64,000 nucleotides of DNA from UBA721 sp002705165 (lineage in GTDB: Bacteria; Planctomycetota; Planctomycetia; Pirellulales; Pirellulaceae). Shown here piece by piece: positions 17,342 to 24,286 of the stretch. A program made the translations under genes and the position numbers. How positions within the stretch are numbered: position 1 is the stretch's first letter; every line of letters starts with the position of its first letter. The notes under the pieces were generated by a model. The model was not told where the DNA came from and ran no database searches. It was given only the letters and a program-made list of their open reading frames with translations. The stretch covers positions 2,176,402-2,240,401 of the forward strand of contig JBJLEF010000001.1 in NCBI GenBank assembly GCA_045565995.1. Direction: 5' to 3'.

Positions 17342-17416
17342 AAGACTACGTAAATTTAGTAATAATGGCCAACGAGATGTCGAAGAACATCGTTAGTTGA
17401 CGAAGAGATAAATCAA

Positions 17417-18325
17417 ATGAGTGCAAGTGTTCTTACATACGACGAGTCGACGGAGACCTCTCGTGCGCGCTTTTCTGATTATGTTGAGTTAACCAAGCCT
17501 CGCATCTCGCTGATGGTAATGGTAAGTGTTGCGATTACCGCGATTGTTGCTCGTCATGGGCAACCGGATTTCTTAGCCATCGTGCATGCATTGGTCGGTA
17601 CGCTGTTAACTGCTGGCAGTGCCAGTGCGATGAATCAATGGATGGAACGTGATCTGGATAAGGTGATGCCACGGACGAAAAATCGTCCTTTGCCGGCCGG
17701 TCGTATTAGCAGTTTACAGGTAATGGTATTGGTGATTACTTCCTTCGTAATGGGGGCAGGCTATCTGGCGGTTATGGTGAATCCATTGACAGCGGGGTTG
17801 TCTATTCTCACCTGGGTTATCTACATCGCCTTTTACACTCCGATGAAGACCAAAACTCCATTGAATACAGCTGTAGGAGCTATTTCTGGTGCGTTGCCTA
17901 TTTTGATGGGCTGGGCTGCGGTTGAAGGAAGTTGGACGGATGCTCGTTGGGCAGCACTGTTTTTAGTGATGTTCTTCTGGCAGTTTCCACACTTTATGGC
18001 AATCGCTTACCTATACCGCAAGCAGTATAGTGAAGCGGGTATGAAGATGTGGACGGTGGTTGATCCTAGTCAACGACGTTCCGGAATCGAAGCGGTGGTT
18101 GGTGCGTTAGCAGTATTGCCGGTTAGTCTGGCAACGATTGGTTCGATACCGGATAGCGGCGTTCAGTTAGTGATTGTTTTCGGACTTGGTGTATTCCAGT
18201 TGGTGTGTGCCATCCGTTATTGTATGAATGCAAATGATACAACGGCTCGCAAACTTTTGCGGGCCAGCCTTATCTACTTGCCTTTGGTTTTGTTTACTTT
18301 GTTAAGCATGCCGATGGCGGGTTAG
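17417..18325 (+). CDS. ctaB: Protoheme IX farnesyltransferase (heme O synthase)
   Basis: It attaches a farnesyl group to heme B to give heme O, the substrate of the CtaA encoded just upstream. The 302-residue UbiA-family membrane protein carries the first prenyl-diphosphate motif NQWMERDLDKVM (from N73) followed by RTKNRPLP, and a second conserved region around IAFYTPMKTKTPLNTAVGA and FWQFPHFMAIAY. The start ATG at 17417 has GAAGAGAT upstream. Length and motifs are typical. Confidence 0.94.
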   Translation: MSASVLTYDESTETSRARFSDYVELTKPRISLMVMVSVAITAIVARHGQPDFLAIVHALVGTLLTAGSASAMNQWMERDLDKVMPRTKNRPLPAGRISSLQVMVLVITSFVMGAGYLAVMVNPLTAGLSILTWVIYIAFYTPMKTKTPLNTAVGAISGALPILMGWAAVEGSWTDARWAALFLVMFFWQFPHFMAIAYLYRKQYSEAGMKMWTVVDPSQRRSGIEAVVGALAVLPVSLATIGSIPDSGVQLVIVFGLGVFQLVCAIRYCMNANDTTARKLLRASLIYLPLVLFTLLSMPMAG

Positions 18326-18402
18326 TGACAGAAAATAATGACAGGAGTCTGGCTAGTTATCGGCTCCAACGATAAAAGACCTCACAGTCGAAAAAAGTAA
18401 AA

Positions 18403-19656
18403 ATGAGCGAACACGAAGATCACCACGAAGAACACGGCCAAAATGATCAGGGTCATGACGATCATCATGGCCACCTTCAGTTAGAGTATGAAGATGCGTT
18501 GCCGATTAATAACGGTAAGGTATGCTTGTGGCTTTTCCTGTCGACCGAAATTATGTTCTTTGCTGGTCTGATAGGTACCTATATTGTATTGCGATTTGGT
18601 GCGCCGGCCGGTACCTGGCCTCGTCCTCACGATGTCCATGTTGACGAGATCTGGGGAACGATTAATACGTTTATTCTTATTTTCTCCAGCTTTACGGTCG
18701 TGTTGACTTATGAAGCTACAAAGAGAAATCTAGCGAAGAAGGCGAAATTCTATTTGGCAATCACTTTTCTTTGTGGTTGTGCCTTCTTGGGAATCAAAAT
18801 GTTGGAATATGCCGGTAAATTTGAGCATGGCATTCACCCCAGACCCGGTAGTCGCAGCTTACTTTATGAACAGGCGGATGTGTATTACCTGCGTGACCTG
18901 AAAGCGGTCGTCACGGGTGTCCAGGGCGTGATCCCACTGGCAGCCAAAAGTGCAGATGCTGAAGCAGCCGCTGCTCAGGTACCGGATGCGGAAGTAGCAA
19001 CTCCTTCTTCCTCAGATCCGGGACGCGAGACGTTAGAAGAATTTCTTCACCACTCGGTGCAATGGGCCGAATACGTGATCGGACAAGTTCCCAATACGGA
19101 GATGTCGCCAGACGGAAATGGATTAAACCATCGTGACGTCCTGATTGCGTTAGCTCAGGAAGTCTATCCTCTTGATAATCGTTATAAAGATCTGACTAAG
19201 TACACTCACAATACGGAAAAAACTTATATTGAAGCACGCTTAAAAGTGTTGCCTGACTTGGTAACGGCTGCTGGTGAAGACAATGATGTCCTCAGTATGC
19301 TCGCTTATGAAGAGACGATTCTGAAGACGCGCCAAGAGTATTTGGACGAACAGCATCACCCGGAAGGTCACGATGATCAAGATAGTCATGGTGGCCTTAA
19401 CGTAAAGCTGCATGATCAGGGTTCCGCTGTTATCCTGCCAATGCATATTCCAAGTGGCAATATGTTCGCCGCTACCTATTTCTTACTGACAGGCTTTCAT
19501 GCTCTGCACGTTATTGTAGGTTTGATCTTGTTCGCCTTCCCAATGTTCTGGACATTAGAGAAGTCACGCGCTAATTACATCGAAAATGTCGGGCTATACT
19601 GGCACTTTGTCGACCTTGTTTGGATTTTCCTCTTCCCGCTGTTCTACCTGTTCTAA
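18403..19656 (+). CDS. coxC: Cytochrome c oxidase subunit III with a large internal insertion
   Basis: The first three helices (about 43-62, 85-108 and 117-137) and the last two (about 350-372 and 396-417, ending WHFVDLVWIFLFPLFYLF) match the five-helix bacterial subunit III. Between helices 3 and 4 lies an insertion of about 200 residues (about 147-346) with Ala-rich, helical and His/Asp-rich parts (QHHPEGHDDQDSHGG). The N-terminal 25 residues are also His/Asp/Glu-rich. With the usual topology the insertion would face the periplasm. Total length is 417 residues, roughly twice that of ordinary five-helix forms. The frame is clean, so this is not an assembly artefact. Confidence 0.9.
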   Translation: MSEHEDHHEEHGQNDQGHDDHHGHLQLEYEDALPINNGKVCLWLFLSTEIMFFAGLIGTYIVLRFGAPAGTWPRPHDVHVDEIWGTINTFILIFSSFTVVLTYEATKRNLAKKAKFYLAITFLCGCAFLGIKMLEYAGKFEHGIHPRPGSRSLLYEQADVYYLRDLKAVVTGVQGVIPLAAKSADAEAAAAQVPDAEVATPSSSDPGRETLEEFLHHSVQWAEYVIGQVPNTEMSPDGNGLNHRDVLIALAQEVYPLDNRYKDLTKYTHNTEKTYIEARLKVLPDLVTAAGEDNDVLSMLAYEETILKTRQEYLDEQHHPEGHDDQDSHGGLNVKLHDQGSAVILPMHIPSGNMFAATYFLLTGFHALHVIVGLILFAFPMFWTLEKSRANYIENVGLYWHFVDLVWIFLFPLFYLF

Positions 19657-19714
19657 TTCCCGGAGTTATTGACTCATATTCAATTTGCAAGAATTGCTGA
19701 GTGAAAGTAATACG

Positions 19715-20170
19715 ATGAGTGACCATGACGTAAACACTGAAGATCATGAAGATCATGAAGATCATGATCATATGCCAACCTTTAAACGAGTTTTCGTTGG
19801 ATTGATGGTTTGTACAGCTATTTCAACTTTGGTTGGCATCCTTATTTCCAAAGGTGTATTTGATGGCAATGAGTTGAGCGGTTGGGGGATTATGCTTACT
19901 GTTTCCTGTGTCAAGGCATTCCTTGTGATAACATTCTTTATGCACTTGAAGTGGGAAGTTGGAACATGGAAGTGGGTGCTGACAATCCCAGCCTCGATCA
20001 TGAGTTTATTTCTAATTCTAATGCTCGTGCCTGATGTCGGAATGCGAACGAATCACTATACGGATGAACGTACTGATCGCGCCGCATATAAGATTCCTGA
20101 TCAGGATGTTTCCGCTGTTGACGCAACGGTTGGGGAAATAGCGGATGGTGAACATTCAGCAGGCGACTAG
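19715..20170 (+). CDS. coxD: Cytochrome c oxidase subunit IV (prokaryotic type)
   Basis: The 151-residue protein has three predicted membrane helices and the block KAFLVITFFMHLKWE, typical of the prokaryotic subunit IV family that assists oxidase assembly. The ATG at 19715 was preferred to an upstream in-frame TTG at 19685. The N-terminus is His/Asp/Glu-rich (EDHEDHEDHDHM), encoded by three 9-base GAAGATCAT repeats at 19739-19765. A 7-bp inverted repeat (TAGGCAC/GTGCCTA, 20168-20194) spans the stop codon. Confidence 0.85.
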   Translation: MSDHDVNTEDHEDHEDHDHMPTFKRVFVGLMVCTAISTLVGILISKGVFDGNELSGWGIMLTVSCVKAFLVITFFMHLKWEVGTWKWVLTIPASIMSLFLILMLVPDVGMRTNHYTDERTDRAAYKIPDQDVSAVDATVGEIADGEHSAGD

Positions 20171-20232
20171 GCACACTAGGCTCTAAGGTGCCTACGTGTC
20201 ATGGTATGGCCGAGGCTGCGGGGGTTTCCGTT

Positions 20233-21165
20233 ATGTCGGAACAATTGGCGATTGAATTTCGAGATCTATCTTTTCACTATGGCGATCGTCAGGCATTGAA
20301 ACAGGTCACGTTCGATGTTCAGGCGGGAGAGCTCTTTAGCCTGCTCGGACCTAACGGGAGTGGGAAGACGACCCTCTTTCGTCTTCTCTCTACATTAATC
20401 ATCCCTCAGCAGGGTAGCCTGTCTGTGTTTGGAAATGACGTCCGGTCGTCGGCTGACGCAGTTCGTCATGATTTGGGAGTTGTGTTTCAATCGCCAGGCC
20501 TAGATGGAAAATTAACGGTCTATGAGAATCTCGCAGTGCAAGCGGCTCTCTATGGTTTGTCTAAAGTAGATTCGCAAGCGAGGATTGTTGAAGTAAGTGA
20601 CCAGTTAGGAGTGGCTGATCGCTTGCAGGATCATGTAGACGAGTTGTCCGGCGGCCTGCGTCGTCGTGTGGAATTGGCCAAGAGTCTCTTGCATCGCCCA
20701 CGCCTTCTCATCATGGACGAGCCAACCACAGGACTCGATCCATCGGCACGCAGTGACGTTTGGAATTATGTACATCAGCTTCAGCAGTCCACAGGTATGA
20801 CGGTCTTTATGACAACCCATCTGCTTGAAGAAGCGGACCGAGCGGATCGTATTGCCATTTTGAATGAGGGTGAACTAGTCGCGTTGGATCAGCCAGATGC
20901 ACTTCGCTCAGAACTTGGTGGGGATGTTATTACGATCAGGTCGCAGACCCCTGAGCAATTGATTGAGCAGTTAAAAGACGAGACGGAGCTCGAACTTCAA
21001 TTGGTTGACGGGATGATTCGTATTTTAGGTATGTCAGACGCTGCAGTGGTTTCTGAGTTGCATCAGAATTATAAAGAGCATATTCAGCAGATCTCGGTGG
21101 GAAAGCCGAGTTTGGAAGATGTGTTTATTGCCCGGACAGGGCATCAGTTTTGGGGAACATCATAA
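20233..21165 (+). CDS. ABC-2 type transporter ATP-binding protein
   Basis: The 310-residue ATPase has Walker A GPNGSGKTT, signature LSGGLRRRVELAKSL, Walker B LLIMDEPTTGLDP and the switch His in MTTHLLEEAD. The C-terminal 80 residues resemble the extension of CcmA/DrrA-like ATPases. The ATG at 20233 has a GGGGG run ten bases upstream; the frame is open to a GTG at 20188. It is paired with the permease that begins directly at its stop codon. Set between coxD and the Sco gene, it probably exports a substrate used for oxidase assembly, but the substrate cannot be told from sequence. Confidence 0.85.
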   Translation: MSEQLAIEFRDLSFHYGDRQALKQVTFDVQAGELFSLLGPNGSGKTTLFRLLSTLIIPQQGSLSVFGNDVRSSADAVRHDLGVVFQSPGLDGKLTVYENLAVQAALYGLSKVDSQARIVEVSDQLGVADRLQDHVDELSGGLRRRVELAKSLLHRPRLLIMDEPTTGLDPSARSDVWNYVHQLQQSTGMTVFMTTHLLEEADRADRIAILNEGELVALDQPDALRSELGGDVITIRSQTPEQLIEQLKDETELELQLVDGMIRILGMSDAAVVSELHQNYKEHIQQISVGKPSLEDVFIARTGHQFWGTS

Positions 21166-22002
21166 ATGAGGGATGGATCTTCAAAAGTATCTTTTGTACG
21201 TGTTGTTCAAAGCCTGGCTTGGCGTGAATTGGCTCGGTTCTTTCGGCAGCGTAATCGTGTGATTGGTGCCATTGGTACACCACTCTTTATGTGGTTGTTG
21301 TTTGGCCTCGGGTTGGATCGTAGTTTCTCGGTAGCAACTTCGGCAGACACTAATACGAGCTTTCTCGAATACTACTTTCCAGGTTCGCTGGTTTTGATCC
21401 TGATGTTTACCGCGATTTACACGACGATTTCGGTGATCGAAGATAGACAGGCGGGATTTTTACAGGGGGTGCTGGTGGCTCCCGTTTCTCGTCATGCCAT
21501 GGTGGCTGGTAAAGTTCTCGGCGGCAGTTTTATCGCAATGCTGCAGGGAATCCTGTTTCTGGCGGCAGCTTTGTTTTTAGATGTCAGTTGGTCGCTTAGC
21601 CAATTTGCCAATTTGGTTGGTGTCTTGTTCATAGCATCGATGATGATGACTTGTGTTGGATTTTCGTTTGCCTGGAGGATGGAGTCGACTCAGGGGTTTC
21701 ATGCGATCATGAATTTGGTGCTCATGCCGATGTGGTTGTTGTCTGGAGCATTCTTTCCTGTCCCGGTTCCGGGTACAGGCCAGTTGTCACAGGAGATTCT
21801 GCATTGGGTAATGAAAGTTAATCCTTTGACACATGTAGTTGCGCTGGTGCGGGATTTGATGTATGAAGACCGATTGTCGGAAGTGGACTTTTGGGTACCA
21901 TCACTTACGATAAGCGTATTAGTAATCATTGTGTCCACCGTTTTGTTCTACGTATGGGCCCTTAGAATTTGTCAACGACCTAATTCAGGTGATTTAAAAT
22001 GA
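21166..22002 (+). CDS. ABC-2 type transporter permease
   Basis: The 278-residue protein has six hydrophobic segments and the ABC-2 features SVIEDRQAGFLQGVLVAPVSR and NPLTHVVALVRDLM. Its ATG abuts the TAA of the ATPase gene, and its own stop overlaps the Sco gene by four bases (ATGA), so translation is probably coupled across all three. No substrate signature is visible. Confidence 0.88.
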   Translation: MRDGSSKVSFVRVVQSLAWRELARFFRQRNRVIGAIGTPLFMWLLFGLGLDRSFSVATSADTNTSFLEYYFPGSLVLILMFTAIYTTISVIEDRQAGFLQGVLVAPVSRHAMVAGKVLGGSFIAMLQGILFLAAALFLDVSWSLSQFANLVGVLFIASMMMTCVGFSFAWRMESTQGFHAIMNLVLMPMWLLSGAFFPVPVPGTGQLSQEILHWVMKVNPLTHVVALVRDLMYEDRLSEVDFWVPSLTISVLVIIVSTVLFYVWALRICQRPNSGDLK

Positions 22003-22805
22003 GTAAAGCAGCAGGTTTTTTTGTGGCATTAATGTTGGTGTTGGGTGGCGTGTTGCTACTGCTGAAGCTTTCTTCCAGTACCGAACAGCAGTCTGGCAAG
22101 AGCGAGATGACGATTGATTCAGACTGGCAACCTAAGATTAAACCTGCTGATTACGAGACAGGTGAAGGAGAACCTTGGGTGACAGAGTTTGAGCTCGTTG
22201 ACCAGCAAGGGGAAGCCTTTAGTTCAACGCAGCTAAAAGGAGAAGTCTGGCTAGCGAGTTTCTTTTTTGCCTCGTGTCCGGCCACTTGTGTTCAGCAGAA
22301 TCGTGAAAAGCAGGCCTTACATGAAGTTTGGGCTCGCAAGGGTGTCAAGTTTATCAGTATTACATGTGATGCTGAGAATGACACTCCGGCACGTTTGCAT
22401 GAATACTCGCAGAAGTTCACGACAGATAATGAGAATTGGAAGTTTCTGTCGGGAGACGGCGGCTTTATCAATCGAATAGGCTCGGAATTTTTCCGTGTGT
22501 CAGTCGGGCCTCGAACACACACAGATTCATTTGTCCTCTTAGATAAATGGGGAAATGTGCGGGGAACCTATAACTGGCTGGATAAGACTGAGTTGAAGAA
22601 TATGAATCAGCAGTTGGTGACACTTCTTACTGAAGAGAGTGAACCGGCGGAGTGGACAGAAAAACGAACACAGTTGGAAGAGCAAATTGCTCAATTTTCA
22701 AGCCAGCAGGAAAACAATGAAGAGGCGGCGGAAGATTCGTCCGATATGGCAGATAGTTCGGAATCTACAGAAGAATCAGATGTCATCGAGGAAATGGAAG
22801 AATAG
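21999..22805 (+). CDS. sco: Sco1/SenC copper chaperone for the CuA site
   Basis: The 268-residue protein has an N-terminal membrane anchor (about 5-24) and a thioredoxin-like domain with the copper set C93/C97 (SCPATC) and H174 (RTHTDSFVLLD). Sco proteins deliver copper to, or reduce the cysteines of, CuA in subunit II, which is encoded in the same cluster. After the fold ends, about 60 residues are Glu/Gln/Ser-rich and probably disordered, which is longer than usual. The ATGA overlap with the permease suggests coupling. Confidence 0.9.
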   Translation: MSKAAGFFVALMLVLGGVLLLLKLSSSTEQQSGKSEMTIDSDWQPKIKPADYETGEGEPWVTEFELVDQQGEAFSSTQLKGEVWLASFFFASCPATCVQQNREKQALHEVWARKGVKFISITCDAENDTPARLHEYSQKFTTDNENWKFLSGDGGFINRIGSEFFRVSVGPRTHTDSFVLLDKWGNVRGTYNWLDKTELKNMNQQLVTLLTEESEPAEWTEKRTQLEEQIAQFSSQQENNEEAAEDSSDMADSSESTEESDVIEEMEE

Positions 22806-22807
22806 GT

Positions 22808-23233
22808 ATGGATTTCCCGGCTGTAAATGCATCACTCAACGCATTGGCTACTATTTTGTTGGTTGTCGGCTTCATCTTTATTAAGCAAAAGAAGGAAACC
22901 GCTCACAAGTGGACCATGCTGTCCTGTTTTCTCGTGTCTTCGATCTTTTTGGTTTGTTATCTAATCTATCATTACCAAAAAGGGGGGGGGACACCGTTCC
23001 CTCAATCACACCCGTCTTGGTTGAGAAATACATACTTTGCCATTTTGATTAGTCATATCATATTGGCTGTTTTTGTTCCGGTCGGGGCAATGGTTACCAT
23101 TCGCCATGGTTTGAAAAACAATCGGAAAAAACATCTGAAGTGGGCAAAGGTAACTTTTCCAATTTGGCTGTACGTCTCGGTGACCGGCGTGGTAGTGTAT
23201 TGGTTGCTGTACCAAGTTCCTGTTCCGAGTTAG
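22808..23233 (+). CDS. DUF420 (YozB/CtaM-like) membrane protein
   Basis: The 141-residue protein has four predicted helices and the DUF420 features FIFIKQKKETAHKWTM, LVCYLIYH and RHGLKNNRKKHLKWAKVTFPIWLYVSVTGV. DUF420 proteins (CtaM in Staphylococcus) are linked to maturation of heme-copper oxidases, which fits the position two bases after the Sco stop. A run of five A then nine G (22977-22990) lies inside the gene and encodes KGGG. Confidence 0.88.
   Translation: MDFPAVNASLNALATILLVVGFIFIKQKKETAHKWTMLSCFLVSSIFLVCYLIYHYQKGGGTPFPQSHPSWLRNTYFAILISHIILAVFVPVGAMVTIRHGLKNNRKKHLKWAKVTFPIWLYVSVTGVVVYWLLYQVPVPS
22977..22990 (+). repeat. Mixed homopolymer A5G9 inside the DUF420 gene
   Basis: Five A (22977-22981) are followed by nine G (22982-22990), read as the end of Gln, Lys and three Gly codons. 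A gain or loss of one G would truncate or shift the protein in its second half. It can slip during replication or be a sequencing-error site. Confidence 0.9.
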
Positions 23234-23245
23234 AATAGAGGCATC

Positions 23246-23560
23246 ATGAATCTTCCACGGACTACAAAGCGACTGGCTTTAGCATTTATTCTGCTCCTGG
23301 CCCTTTTCGTTGTTGATTCCGTTCAGGCTTGCCCCACATGTAAAGAGAGTTTATCGGAGAATAACAAAGAGCTTGTGCAGGGGTACTTCTGGAGCATCAT
23401 GTTCATGATGGCGATGCCGTTCAGTATTTTGACTGGTATTGGTACGTACTTTTACGTGCTTATACGAAAGAACAAAAAGAACATTGAGAAAGCGGTTAGT
23501 GATAAGCTTACAGAGGCAGATTCGTTGCCTGAAGTAGCCGACAAAGCCGACGAAGCCTAG
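23246..23560 (+). CDS. Small exported CPTC-motif protein of unknown function
   Basis: The 104-residue protein has a signal peptide (about 1-28, ending VQA), immediately followed by CPTCK, then one membrane helix (about 45-72) and a charged tail. The two cysteines right after the cleavage site could bind copper or heme or form a disulfide. It follows DUF420 by 12 bases at the end of the oxidase cluster and overlaps the convergent DUF983 gene by four bases. I do not recognise a named family; an oxidase-assembly role is inference. Confidence 0.7.
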   Translation: MNLPRTTKRLALAFILLLALFVVDSVQACPTCKESLSENNKELVQGYFWSIMFMMAMPFSILTGIGTYFYVLIRKNKKNIEKAVSDKLTEADSLPEVADKADEA

Positions 23561-23913
23561 TCTTCCCGTTCTCTGGGGTCCCACAACTGATCGAATCCTG
23601 CCCATAGGCTTCGGGCAAAAGGGTGAATAATTGCCGGCACAATAACGACGTAGAATAATGCCCAGACCAGAAGCGTATTATTATCTGCCCACTTTAAGAA
23701 GTAAGCTAACATGTATAAGATTGTCATCGTCAGGGCGGTGAAAGTGTAATTTACATAGATGCTGCCAAGGAAGAAGCCAGCTTCTCGTTCGAAATGACAA
23801 CCACATTCGGGACAGTCAGCATTCATGATGAGCCATCGACGGAACATCTTACCCTGTCCGCAAACACAGCACTTCAATCGTAGGCTTTGAATTATTATTT
23901 TTCGGAATCGCAT
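23557..23913 (-). CDS. DUF983 membrane protein with zinc-ribbon-like cysteines
   Basis: The 118-residue protein begins with two cysteine pairs (CCVCGQGKMF and CPECGCHFEREAGFFLGSIY), followed by two membrane helices. This is the DUF983 pattern, a family often found next to cytochrome oxidase genes. It is encoded against the oxidase cluster and meets the CPTC gene tail to tail with a four-base overlap. The function is unknown. Confidence 0.85.
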   Translation of the reverse strand: MRFRKIIIQSLRLKCCVCGQGKMFRRWLIMNADCPECGCHFEREAGFFLGSIYVNYTFTALTMTILYMLAYFLKWADNNTLLVWALFYVVIVPAIIHPFARSLWAGFDQLWDPRERED

Positions 23914-24039
23914 ATCTATCTTTAGAAGCTTGTGTTGGTGATTTGGATTGCCACTACCTAAAATAGAGTAAATAGTTGAGGCGGAAGCTCACTATAGATT
24001 AACTTGTCAAAAATAGCCAAATCATATGGAGATAATGTC

Positions 24040-24270
24040 GTGGTCAGAATCATGGGCAAACTAATGCAGATTGCCGGGCTCATCATTCTTCCTGCGGCAA
24101 TCATATTACAATTGATTTTCGATGACCCCGATGCCAATGAAAGTAAATTGGAACGTACGGGACAGGATGTTTTTGGCTTTGGCGTGGACGGTTTGCTGGT
24201 GGCAATGATCTTTGGTATCTGTGTCTTTTGTCTCGGACGGATGGTGGAAGGCTACGTTGGAAAACAGTAG
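24040..24270 (+). CDS. Small two-helix membrane protein of unknown function
   Basis: The 76-residue version starts at GTG 24040, which has GGAG eight bases upstream; TTG 24004 and ATG 24052 are alternatives. Two hydrophobic helices (IAGLIILPAAIILQLI and LLVAMIFGICVFCLG) flank a short acidic loop, and it ends with LGRMVEGY. Similar small proteins occur in planctomycetes as far as I recall, without assigned function. The next gene begins 17 bases downstream. Confidence 0.6.
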   Translation: MVRIMGKLMQIAGLIILPAAIILQLIFDDPDANESKLERTGQDVFGFGVDGLLVAMIFGICVFCLGRMVEGYVGKQ

Positions 24271-24286
24271 TTGGGCGAATTGTGAT

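Noticed and set aside
24212..24286. Longer start for the beta-propeller-like gene
   Set aside because: The upstream part would overlap the small membrane protein and would put 25 non-hydrophobic residues in front of the signal peptide.
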